Source: Nipponacmea schrenckii (Eukaryota; Mollusca; Gastropoda; Lottiidae). From it: a DNA stretch of 64,000 bases. Location of the stretch: assembly GCA_030562195.1 (NCBI GenBank), contig JAUJPP010000006.1:8060001-8124000 (forward strand), written 5' to 3'. The position numbers were made by a program, and so were the translations under genes. The notes beneath the pieces are model-generated. The model had not been told where the DNA came from. It worked only from the letters and a program-made list of their open reading frames with translations, and searched no databases. This document shows positions 23,390 to 35,248 of the stretch, one piece after another; positions within the stretch are counted from its first letter, which is position 1; each line of letters starts with the position of its first letter.

Positions 23390-26300
23390 TCATGATAATT
23401 TTCCTAGTTCAGCCTTTTTAAATATTTCTGCAGCTGAGAAAATAAAAGAATCTAATATGCCAGCTACTGTAAATGTTCCTCCTATAATTGCACAAACCTG
23501 AAATAAAAAAACAAAATTCTGTTCATTCCATAATTCTATTTTATTGAAAAACAATGCTTCATCAAAATCATTTTTTTTTTTGCAGGCTATTTCATTCCCT
23601 ATCCACGATCAATTTCTAGGTCACTTGGAACATTTACCCAATCAAACAGTTTGTTCAATATTAGCTTAGACTTAGAAATATATATTAATTTGCACATACA
23701 AGGTCAAGATTTTCTTCAGGTCATACATAAGATTATGCAACTAAGAAAAAAACCCAGAAAACATTAACCTCTTGATATAATCTAGTTCAAGAAATCAGTT
23801 ATAACTATCAATATAAATATTGTCTCTTAACAAGAAAAAAAAATACAACAAAAGATAGGTAACAGTGGGACTATTTATACTTACAGTTGTTAAAAAGGTA
23901 TAAAATGGTTTACGTCTTTCTTTATGTCTAACAGTTATTGGACTGAGATCATATCTAAACCATATAGCTGGCATAGCCTGACCTCCATGATGAAACTGAA
24001 TAACTTCCTACAATAAGGTAAAACAATTCACATCTGTTTAGTCTGCTTACTTTGTTCATACATCCAATATCTGATATATTGATCCTATATATTGGAATGA
24101 ACTATTTCTTAAACTCACTGTCCTATCAATGTTATTATATCCAAAAAAAATGATGGCCATCGTTATACACCTACTTTTACAAATAATCCTTAAGCGACAT
24201 TTAGGGGTAGGAAGCACATGAATAATGAACACAGTTTTTATGGTATACTACTCCTCTAATACACAACGTTTCAACATTACACTGTAATTGTTGAAATGTT
24301 GATTAGGTGAACCCGATGATGACAGTGTAATTGTTGAAAAGTTGTGTATTATTGTATTAAATTGAGGAGTAGAATACCATAAAAACCGTGTTCATTATTC
24401 ATCTACATTTATAATAGCAGTCAATGTGTCCGGGAGGTTGACAAGAATTATCAGGTAAATGAAAGATTTTACTGATATCAAATTAAAATTCATCATCCTT
24501 GGGTGATTAGGAACATCACACAGAGTTTCATCAAAATCCATACAATTTTTGATTGGTCTGATTTTCAATAGGTTTCACACTTCGGTTATTACAAAGACTC
24601 GAACCAAGTTTCCTCAAAATCCATAAACAAGGGAAATAACTCATACAAAATATTTTTGATTAGTTTGATCAGGGGCAACGACTATATGAAAATTGTGTCG
24701 AGCTCAATTAGGTATGCCTAGCAATGTATACCAGAACTGTGATTACTTGGGGGCATATAACTTAGAAAAACATAGAAGTATTTTTTATCGATTCAAAACA
24801 TAAAGTATACTTAAAAGAATTTAAAAAAAGATTTAACCTTCAGCATCGTTAGAGAAAGTTACTGTTAATCCATGGATTGCTTGTAATATTAAAATAATAC
24901 GATACATTCCTTCATATAAGCATATAATTAAAAGTCATAAAAATATTTGAAACAAAGAGCTAACTGTAAAATTTGAGGACAAGTACCACTATATTGAAAT
25001 AAAAGAAAGGTTACACTGTCATCACCTTCAAAATGTTTTTAAAAGTCACAGATTCCATTATTACCAATAATATGAGTAGTAACAAGGATTACCACCCAGA
25101 AGTAAGTTTTCAATAAATTTACTTCTGAATAAGAATAGGAAAATTGAGCTCTAACAACTGGTAAACTTTAGAAAAGATATACGAGACAACTTTATACTTT
25201 TGATGAACAGGATATAATATAACAGTAATGGTAACTTACTCTATAAGAATAGGTATATTGATAAGGATATCGCACACCACCCTTGATATCTTCATATACA
25301 GTAGGTACCACTTTTACTATATAATCATGTGTTGCTATATCTGGAAAGGTAATCATCACCAAAACTTCAAATACTTTTGAACAAATAAGGTTATTAACAA
25401 CAAGGTTCTTAACAACAAAGTTCTTAACAACAAAGTTCTTCAACAACAAAGTTCTTAACAACAAATTCTAACAACAAGGTTACTAACAACAAAGTTTACG
25501 TTCATTGTCTATTATTCCAAATACCTAACAGTTCAATTTTCCGGATCTATTTTACTACAGTCCCTTGCTTAAAGCAAAACACCGGTACTGTTTTTTATGG
25601 CTGAGTTATTATACATGTGCTTACCTTTTGATTTTGTTTTATCAACATTTTGTAATGAATTAAATGAACCTTTTATATCCTGCAAATAGAAATAAATAGT
25701 TATAAGCACAGAAAGAAAACATAGTACTGTCTGCCAAGTCCAATCAACGTGCTCAAATTTTCTATTATCCAAACTTATCACACAATACTACTTTTAACGA
25801 GTTCAGAACGCGAGTTCAGATAAACAATATGACACAGTAGCACAGGTTCATTATTGTTTATTATCTAGATCTTATTTCTTACGTGTAATGATATTTTAAG
25901 AAAGCACAAATAGGATGACGTCAAAATGAAAGCCATTCTTTCTTTGAAACAGGACATGGAAGTAAACAAAATATGTGTGTATCAATAGGTTTGTGATAAA
26001 AAGAATCTCAAACTTGTGCTTATGTAATATAAAATTCCTAGCCAGATTAGGCACTCGTTTAAGAACCTCTATATCCAAGATACTTCTTTCTTTTAAACAA
26101 AACAACAATATATCCATCAGCCTATGATCTACTTTTAGATTCTTTCTTCATTATTTTAACATCCTACAAACGTACGCTAGTAAAACATTTTTTTACCTTT
26201 CCTTCTTGTAAATCCATTCCAAATCTTAATCTATGAATAAAATGAGTCATATCTGGCTGACTTGGTTGACTCTCAGATGAATGAGTGGAGACATGGAAAT

Positions 26301-29300
26301 TTCCTGGTACCTATAAAGTAAATGTCACTGAATATAAACTTAAATCTTTTTTAGCTTACAGAATCTATGCAACTGAAATTAATGACAGAATACACAAGCT
26401 AAAGAATATGTTGATTTCAAGGTTATTGTTAGAAAAATAAAGGTGTAAGAGTTCCTCACCACAAATGGGACCTATTTGATCTTCTTTAGATCATTGACCT
26501 TAACATAATTTGTCAGAGCCTGATGGTGACAATAATATTCAACGTCAGGTATAAACAAGACAGAACCCTGCCATCTGTTACTTCTCCAATTGCTCAATCA
26601 AGCTATACACATAAGATTATTTTTACAACTTAATACTTTTAAAGTTAAATTCACAATATTTGAATTTCAGTGCAGAAACATCTGTTACATAACAACAGCA
26701 CACAAGCCATAATAATACACTAGCCACAACGATACAAATCATACACTTGACCACAATAATACACTAGCCACAATTATATACATCCCACACTAGCCACAAT
26801 AATACCAATCATATACTTGACCACAATAATACAAATCATACACTAGCTATACAATAATACACATCATACACTAGCCAACAATAACACATAAACACTACCC
26901 AAATTACATCACACACTAGAAATAATTCATACTTGCCACCAATATACCTAACCAAATTATACTCACACTAGCCAAGAGTCCAATATTAAAGTCAAACTGC
27001 CACAATAATAAAATCATACACTAGCCAACAATAGCCACATAACTAGCAACAATATACATATTGACCAACAATAACAATCATACACTAGCTAAAAATAACA
27101 CATCATACATTCCAACAATAATACCATCATCTAGCCAACAATAACAATCATACACTAGCCAACAATAACTCATACACTAGCCAAATAATACAAATTAACA
27201 CTGTCTAATCTAATCACATCATACACTCCACTAATACATCATAACTAACCAACAATAAAATTATACACTAGCCAACAAAAATCTAACTGCAACAATAACA
27301 CATCATACACTTAGCCAAATAATACATCATAACTTGTCAAAATACACATTACACTAGAAAATTACGCTAGTCTAATTCATGTTATTTCTGCATTCATAAT
27401 TTAAACTTATACACAGGAAGGTCCATCTGTGTTTTATGGATAGTTCTGGTAGATGTTAGCTAGGTATTTCCTACGTAATTAGGCCGATTATGAGTTAATT
27501 CGGGAATTATTAGACAAACTGACAATGTTTTCCCATTAATTAGAACATCTTTACTTCTGATTTATAAGTATTAAAGAATCAAACAATGAAACTTTTTTCG
27601 AAACACCAGGTGCTGCCATATTGGTTATTGACACATAGTCTGAATATGGATGATTCTTGTACTAAAGGGCTTAAACGTTTTGATTTCAGGTTTGTTTGTA
27701 AATAAAACTCTAGAGAGTTTATAGTGAGCTGTTTTTTTGTTAATCTGTATTTTAAGTTGGTTAATGGATCTCAAGTTTGTCAATGCGTCTAATAATGACC
27801 GTATAACTCAGACCTTCGGTCCTCGTCAACGGTCATTATTAGACTTATTGACAAACTTTCGACCATTAACCTATACATAATACACTAACAAAAATAATAC
27901 ACATCAAACACTAGCCAACAATAATACAAATCATACACTAGCCAACAATAATAAAAATCATACACTAGCCAACAATAACACATCATACACTAGCCAACAA
28001 TAATACATCATACACTGTCCAACAATAGCACATCATACACAAGCCAACAATAATACAAATAATACACTGTCTAACAATAACACATAATACACTAGCCAAC
28101 AATAATACATCATACACTAACCAACAATAACACATCATACACTAGCCAACAATAACACATCATACACTTACCAACAATAATACACATCATACACTAGCCA
28201 ACAATAATACACATCATACACTAGCCAACAATAACACATCATACACTAGCCAAAATAATACATCATACACTAGCCAACAATAATACAAATAATACACTGT
28301 CCAACAATAACACATCATACACTACCAACAATAATACAATCATACACTAGCCAACAATAACAATCATACACTAACCAACAATAACACATCATACACTAGC
28401 CAACAATAACACATCATACACTAGCCAACAATAACACATCATACACTAGCCAACAATAATACATCATACACTAGCCAACAATAATACAAATCATACACTG
28501 TCCAACAATAACACATCATACACTAGCCAACAATAACACATCATACACTAGCCAAAAATAATACATCATACACAAGCCAACAATAATACAAATAATACAC
28601 TGTCTAACAATAACACATCATACACTAGCCAACAATAATACATCATACACTAACCAACAATAACATATCATACACTAACCAACAATAACACATCATACAC
28701 TAGCCAACAATAACACATCATACACTAGCCAACAATAACACATCATACACTAGCCAACAATGACACATCATACACTAGCCAAAATAATACGCTAGCAATT
28801 TAAATGGACAACCAGTTTTAACTGTGGCATTTAACAACATTTAAATCAACAGTTTAAAAGAAACAAACCTTGTTTATGAGGAAATGAGATTCAAATCTAC
28901 AGCCACCATTGCCCACTGCAATTTTTTGTGTATTATCACGAAACCCAACTTCATGTCGACCCATATCATCTTGAATGTCAAGCCCAATATCTATAAAAAT
29001 ACATACAACAATATTTATTAATTTTAATAATTTCATGAAGTTTAAGGAGATGACATTCTATTGCCATTCGTTTGATGACCCAATGTTACTACAGATCCTA
29101 ATATTTCATCAAATGTAGTAGATTGTAATTTTTGTAATATATGCAGTTATATTTTATAACAAGCTTACATATCTCTCTATCTTTCTATATTATTATTTAA
29201 TATACATATAATATTTACAACTCCACAATCTTTATATTAACAATATTCACATCAAATGATATTGATTTTGTGACATACGTATATGTATTAAATTCATCAT

Positions 29301-32273
29301 GTCAATTATATATGTGTAAATATTAAACATTAAATCTTACTGATAAAAATTGTAGGTTGTGATCTAATATTTCAAAACTCTGCTGCTACAAAGAGATTTT
29401 TTTCTTTCATCAATTTCCTTTTCTTTCTTATAAAATTGTTATGATTTTTGGAGGTCACTTTTGTACCACCCTCCTAGCACGTTGAGTGTAAAATTCCCAA
29501 TCCTGACCTGTTCGAATTCTCCGAATTGGGTCAGAACAGATTAAATAATCAAACTTAAATTCCCACCATAGGTCATGCACAATTTCAGGATCGAAATATC
29601 TTAAAAACAACATTCTTTGGTCAAATCAAAATATCATTTTTTTGTGTGTACAACAATTCTATTTCTAGTGAGATATGTATAAATAATGGTGTCTTTCAAT
29701 TGATTCAATTGTTAATTAGTAAAATAATAGCTATTAGTAAATGAAAACTTTGTGGTCTGTGAACCGATGTGTCTTTCCATTACCTCCCTTGATTATGAGC
29801 CTTACTGTTATTATAACCAGCCATGAGAAGTTAGAGATAATTCAGATTAATTTGAATAGCTATCAGTTTGAACTCTTGGTTCTTGCACTTCCTGAAAACC
29901 AAGGCAACATCTTCTCCATACTTGTTTCCTTCAAAGTCAGAAGATGTATTGATAAGGCAGCTGGAGGAATTTAGCATCATACTTTTACTGACTTGTGGCA
30001 TTATTAAGTTAAAACAACCCATAGACTATTAAAGGAATCAGATTAAAAAAAAAACAATCAAAGAGATATGTTGATTTGATCAAGGAAAATTGCTTTAAAA
30101 TTATCTGTTTTTTGATATAAGGCCTAAAATGTTTTGATCCTGAAATACCTGTGATGGGAATTAAGTTTCTATTTTTCTTCAGACAATTCAGACAGTTCGG
30201 ATTTTACACTCTTTGCTTCTAGTAAGGTTTTAAGACACATTTACTTACATTCACAACCAAGTTTAGGTAATGTAATATTTATAAAGACAGGTATTTTTTC
30301 TGAATGTCTAACAGGATCCTCTACAGTTAATTCACTATTTCTAAAAATAAAGATTAACATTCCAATGAAATCTAAGACCTCAAACAAATAAATTGAGGTT
30401 TCCAGATCAGAATAGTCCAAATTGGTTTCTAACAAAAGGTTAAAAATTGATTCAATAAGTAGAGGTGTAGGTTTTCATATTTACTTACATTTTCTATATG
30501 TATAAAGAGGAAGTCAAATCAAAAGACTAATAAGAAGACAAGAATTGTGTCTGATAGAGTGTTTGCGAGCTAAAAATTGAACACGTTTCCAAGAAGAAGG
30601 TCAGTAACTCATACTATATATTTTTTGATTTGCTGATTTTCAATAGACACTCTCACACCAAGTTTCATTCAAATCAGTCAAGAATTGCACATTGTAGAGT
30701 GTATACAAGCATTTCAAGAACAAAGACAATGATTCGTACTAAATTTTTTAAGATTTTCTTTGATTTACAATAGGGTTCATCCTTGTGTTATTACAAACAC
30801 TTTACAATCAATTGTGGAAGGGCAGACATGGGTGATGGCAATATAAACTCCACATTTCATGTGAGCGAATTGAAAAAGTACTCACATTTCAACAGTAATA
30901 TATAGCATAAACTCTGATACAAATAAAAACACTATAAAGAGTATGCTGCAAATAGAAATGGCTGCTCCAGTAAATGTAGGCTGAGTAAGATCTTTGGGAA
31001 CTTTACGATAAATATCCAATCTGAAATATGACAAAAAAATCAATGGTATTTGTCCAAAACAGGCATTATTATTAATTACATGCAACACTTTTAGGTTTTA
31101 TGACTTCAAAAATCAATTATAAATATAGATAAGATTGATGAAAAGATTTTTCAAGGGCAATAAATTTATCAAAAGCATTCTAATAAAATTATGAAACTTT
31201 TGTTCCATTTTTAATAGCTTTTATTTTTAGTATAGCCACTTCAGTTAAGTCTAAAGACGAAGCTCTTGAACTACTGTCACAATAACCTATTGACCTAACC
31301 CGATGAATTAACCAACCAAATTTCTGCCAATTTGTGAGAGAGTGAAGAGGTCTGATTTTATAAAAAAGGGCATCAGGTTAGGTCAAAAAGTAATTTAGAC
31401 AAATGTTCAAGAGGTGACCCTTACTGAAGTGGCAATACTAGAAATAAAAGTTAATAAAACATGTCATGAAAGTTTGATCTTATTTCAATTAGTTAGACTG
31501 TATTAAAAGGTGATAATGTGATAAGCTTATATATATTCAATTCTGTCAATACAGAGCAAACAATCATAAATGGCCCCAAAACAGAAGCCTCATGTGATTG
31601 ATGCTAGTTTACTGAAGCCAAACTTGATGGTCCAAGGCCAACAATATATATTACAATTTGGTACCTATAGGCCTAGATAAACAGAATTACTCCTCTCTAT
31701 TCAGAATGTTATTATGGAAAATCATCAATGATCCAGCAAGACTATATTTCATTGTACTAGATCTGATTGGTTGACAAGAGCATAAAAAGACTTTATTAAG
31801 CTACTTTCTGTCTAATTCAAGATTCATGAAAACAAAACACTGTACAATATTGATGTAGGTGGACATGTGTTAATAAATCAAATATAATTATAATTAGTAA
31901 TCCACCAAAATATCAAGCATTCAATTTCATCCAGGGTTGCACTACTCATCTTGAAGGATTGAGTATAACTTGTTTAATTTCATGGACAATGAATCCTTTT
32001 CAAAGATTTCTCATTCATTTTGCAACAGACAAGTAGGAACTCTGTGAAGTGATCTAGCCTATTTGGCAAATGATAAATCTTGTAGGAGAACTGCAGCCTG
32101 ACAGAGGTACTAGTAGGCCTTCTGACACTGTTTGTAGCAGTTTGTTTGTAAACAAAAAATTGCAAAGATAGTTAACTTTTTTTTTCGGACTTGACAACCA
32201 GTTCTGAAAGTTTAGGAATTTTTGAGCATAAGCTAATATCAAATCATAAATACCTCCGGACATCGAACTGCAT
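23390..32273 (-). CDS. ERGIC1: ERGIC1, endoplasmic reticulum-Golgi intermediate compartment protein 1
   Basis: Nine coding exons join in frame (870 nt, 289 aa): 32254-32273, 30886-31020, 30249-30340, 28869-28990, 26197-26310, 25625-25679, 25240-25340, 23885-24007 and 23390-23497. The first exon encodes only MQFDVRR and is split inside a codon; the product continues LDIYRKVPKDLTQPT. ERGIC1 belongs to the Erv41/Erv46 family of membrane proteins that cycle between ER and Golgi and take part in cargo transport. Visible are a cytosolic N-terminus, a first membrane helix (about residues 26-47), a lumenal domain with LDIQDDMGRHEVG and THDYIVKVVPTVYED, and a second helix (CAIIGGTFTVAGILDSFIF) near the end, followed by the short basic tail KKAELGKLS. 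Length and motif order match the vertebrate protein (290 aa). Three introns carry repeats or foldbacks. Confidence 0.96.
24218..24402. repeat. Foldback element in an ERGIC1 intron
   Basis: Imperfect inverted arms of about 75-80 bp: atgaataatgaacacagttt at the left pairs with aaccgtgttcattattcat at the right, with internal arm motifs ctcctctaatacacaac and gttgtgtattattg. They are separated by about 35 bp. No coding content. Probably a foldback MITE. Confidence 0.75.
24500..24740 (+). repeat. Fragment of the dispersed GTATAAA-end family
   Basis: Motifs shared with the 21180-22320 repeat include gtttcatcaaaatccata (twice), gggaaataactcata and caggggcaacgactata. The copy is partial and diverged. 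Confidence 0.5.
26700..27356. repeat. 25-28-bp satellite block 1 (degenerate) in an ERGIC1 intron
   Basis: Repeated catacactagccaacaata units with many small deletions and substitutions (for example cactaccc, gccacaat). It is the degenerate side of an array that continues at 27876. It lies in the intron between exons 28869-28990 and 26197-26310. Confidence 0.85.
27759..27871. repeat. Foldback inverted repeat splitting the satellite
   Basis: Arms of about 43 bp: ggttaatgg, aagtttgtcaat and gtctaataatgaccgt at the left pair with acggtcattattagac, attgacaaactt and ccattaacc at the right, around a short loop with agaccttcggtcct. With the unrelated sequence 27360-27758 it separates the two satellite blocks. 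Confidence 0.8.
27876..28795. repeat. 25-28-bp satellite block 2 (regular) in an ERGIC1 intron
   Basis: About 36 well-preserved units of acatcatacactagccaac plus aataa or aataatac, giving periods of 25-28 bp. Some variants read cactgtccaac or cactaaccaac. It ends about 75 bp from exon 28869-28990. There are no unique spacers between units, so it is not CRISPR-like. Confidence 0.92.
30540..30880 (+). repeat. Fragment of the dispersed GTATAAA-end family in an ERGIC1 intron
   Basis: Carries caccaagtttcattcaaatc, gtaactcatactatatat and a tail reading gacatgggtgatggcaatat followed by cacatttcatgtgagcg. The tail is homologous in order to the GC-rich tail at 21820-21897. Its end lies 5-10 bp from exon 30886-31020. 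Confidence 0.55.
31217..31450. mobile_element. MITE with about 29-bp inverted ends and TTAATA duplication
   Basis: The left end gcttttatttttagtatag plus ccacttcag is the imperfect complement of the right end ctgaagtggcaatactag plus aaataaaag. Direct TTAATA repeats flank it at 31211-31216 and 31451-31456. It is 234 bp, non-coding and lies in ERGIC1 intron 1. Confidence 0.7.
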
Positions 32274-32700
32274 GATTTGTGGTGCAACGCTTAGTAAGCG
32301 TAAAAATGTTACAATCTTATTAATCCAGCTGCGTGTCGATGTTGAGTTAAGACACCTGGCAGGCATGCGCATAAACGTGCTATATATTGATTGGTTGAAA
32401 CTTTGTATCATGGGAGGCTACTCGTCCAAGAATAATATCAAAGACCCACTATTAAAATGTGGATTCATATGGATGAAGAACCAACAACTAAACCAACAGC
32501 ACAGAATCATTTAATTTGAACCAATCCAACTACTAACTACTACCTAGTTTGCGATATCAGCATTAAGTTGAACGTTAACTTGTCATCTGCCAACCGACCA
32601 TGGATGAAGAACGGCCAATTGTACTAAATATCCATCAAGGAGCAACAAAGTAACAGAACTCTGCAAAATCTGGAAAATTCGTAAATCTAAGTAATCATTG
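32274..32700 (-). promoter_or_regulatory. Probable 5'UTR/promoter-proximal region of ERGIC1
   Basis: The sequence directly upstream of the ERGIC1 ATG (minus strand). It is locally richer in G and C than the flanks around 32270-32420. No TATA box, CRE or other strong element is evident. The assignment is positional. Confidence 0.3.
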
Positions 32701-34760
32701 GATACGTTTTTGCATTTTTATGGATAATTACTATTTTTTTGGATTAATCGGATTATATAAGGATTCAGTTATGTTATTTATGGCAGAAGGTTTATCTACT
32801 GATGAATAGGCCTGTAATGCTAATTGGCCAAGTTTAAAAATTACTAAATTTTATGTTCATGGACGCATTATTTCTCTAAGAATTGACAATTTAACGTCTC
32901 AAACTTGGTTAATAAGAGTATTGAATCAGTTACAGTCTTACCATGTGCAACGACAAAAAAAATAATATTATCTCTATATGAGACGATATTTTCCATTTAA
33001 CTAGATTATTTAAAATCACTATGTGATTGATGGATTATTCCTTGGTTTAATAGATTATAGAGATACTCTGTCGTAGGCCTACAGTTCTGACGACAAATCA
33101 GTCAATTGATGTACAAATATTAAAAAAAAATTATTTATTAAAATATTTCAATGTTCAATGTTTTAGTGCGGTAGCATAATTTAAGTTTATAAGACCTTTG
33201 AAATTAAAGAAATTCATCTCTTTTTCGTCGAAAACTACAGAAATCACAATCGCGCAAAAACTACAATTGTTTAGGTCTTACTATTTACTATATTTAGACC
33301 TTTACCAAAACAATAAATATACTAAAAATATATTAATTTTCACACTAAGTTATAGTGTTTCATAGGTCTACAGTGTGTTTTTGAGGCGATAATCAAAGGT
33401 TTCTACTTTGATATTTCTGTACTGTTGTCATGTCAGGTTGTTCAGTGTAAGGCTGCATGGCTACTAGGGCTAGGTCGACTGGGTTTTATGAATTTGATTC
33501 ACTATAGAACATGTAATTATGAAGAAAACAACAGTTAACGAAGCCTATAGTTAAGCTTGTAAATATTAATCTGTATTATTTTGCCCTTGGCAAGTTCGAG
33601 ATAAGACTGTAAGTAGGTTATTTCACCCGGGGAAATGGGGTAGATATCTTGTCATTGGGCGTTACACCTACTGGCATCATCATTGCAATAAGCTTTGGAG
33701 CTAAATAACAAGATACTATACTACTTAATATTACTAATAGGATCAGCAATACTCTGTTATTTTAAAATGACTATCATTTTAGTTAACCAAAGCTTACTGT
33801 TTTTATTTCCATCGTTATTGTATATTGCTTGTAAAGATTTAAATCTTATTCAATTACGATTCCACTATGATGTCCACAGTTAACATGTCAGATTGTGTAT
33901 TAGCCTCTTTATCCAAGATGTGATAGGCCCACTTCGATATTCCAGGCCTACTATAAGTTATTGGATACTCCTTCCGTCGAAGACATTTTGTTATAATGGA
34001 CTATTGAAAACAATGTTTTTTCATTGTAGCCTACCATCGCTTGTTTCGTGCATTGCCAAACTTGAACTGAATAAATTCGGTTTTGAAATGTGAAACAAAA
34101 ACGATACGAGTTATGGACAGGAATGACACATTTGATTTCCATAATGATAAGTTTAATTCAAGTAACAAATTATTTTACAAATATATAAACTTTGGTATAA
34201 ATCTTACAAAAGTTGTGATTTTTTTTCAATAATGAACATTTGTTCATATTCATCATTTACAAACATACAATCTTGTACAAACACAATCTGAGCATTCACG
34301 TATGAGTAGGCTATTCTTTACACATTTTGATCGTTTCACCCTTTACAAAATAATAGACATTTACATGTAAACACACTCCAGTCAAACAATAATGCCTATG
34401 TAGATTGAAAACGCTGAAAAGGGGATATTATTTAAATGCAAGTGGTTGGTTTTTAAGTGAATCAAACCACTTGATCCTGCGGCATTCCAAATCATGACTG
34501 AATCAAGCACAAGAAAACAATCAATACAACAATACAATGCTTACTATAATTGCAAATTATAAACCAATTATACCTAGTGTGTTTGTAGGGATACTTTCAT
34601 AACGCACACCAGAGTGATAAACAAATTTACAAAAAAATTAAAGACATTATAATCCCATCAAAATAATTTTCATAGCACCGGAAAGACATTATTTAAACAA
34701 ATAACAAACCAAGAACAATAAATTATTTATAATATTTACAATTCATATGACACAAATTAT
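32701..34760. other. Intergenic, no feature recognised
   Basis: AT-rich DNA between the ERGIC1 5' end and the phosphatase 3' end. Short open frames are present but show no domain or conserved motif. Confidence 0.45.
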
Positions 34761-34764
34761 GATA

Positions 34765-34770
34765 TTTATT
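34765..34770 (-). terminator. Candidate polyadenylation signal of the phosphatase gene
   Basis: AATAAA on the minus strand about 480 nt downstream of the stop codon at 35249. If used, the 31-bp repeat array at 34817-35037 lies inside the 3'UTR. Confidence 0.4.
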
Positions 34771-34816
34771 ATGCATTAAGATGATAAGCCACCAAACTCT
34801 TGATGAAAAAGGACAT

Positions 34817-35037
34817 CGGCACATTGGTTACAGGCAATAAATCTCATCGCCACATTAGTTACAACCAATAAATCTTATCGCCACATTGGTTACAACCAAT
34901 AAATCTCATCGCCACAAATATTACAACCAGTAAACATTATCGCCACGTTGGTTACAACCAATAAATCTTATCGCCACATTGGTTAGGCTACAACCAATTA
35001 ATCTTATAGCCACGTTGGTTACAGCCAATAAATCTCA
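34817..35037. repeat. 31-bp minisatellite in the probable phosphatase 3'UTR
   Basis: Seven copies of a 31-bp unit (one 36 bp), gccacattggttacaacc followed by aataaatctcatc. In mRNA sense five copies contain AUUUA, within GAUUUAUU. Most copies also contain the inverted repeat ATTGGTT-GT-AACCAAT, which could form a 7-bp hairpin. It begins about 210 nt after the stop codon. Confidence 0.85.
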
Positions 35038-35248
35038 GCAAGGCACTAAACATGGAATCATTTGTATAATCGACTCCCGACTACCGTTAACAAATCATGC
35101 TTTGTCAGCATTAATTTTCTTCCAAACGCCATCTGTTTATTCTTCCGAAGTCTCAAAAGAAACTCGCATAACAACTCAATTATTTCACAACCATATTCAG
35201 GTACATGGTAACAGCAGTTACTGCTTTGACAGCACTACATACCAGTGA

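Noticed and set aside
25378..25500. Short tandem run of acaacaaagttctta next to ERGIC1 exon 25240-25340
   Set aside because: A minor simple repeat of about 15-bp units in the intron; its open frame is accidental and it does not reach the exon.
27876..28795. CRISPR-like look of a regular 25-28-bp array
   Set aside because: Units are contiguous with no unique spacers, in a eukaryotic intron; this is a satellite.
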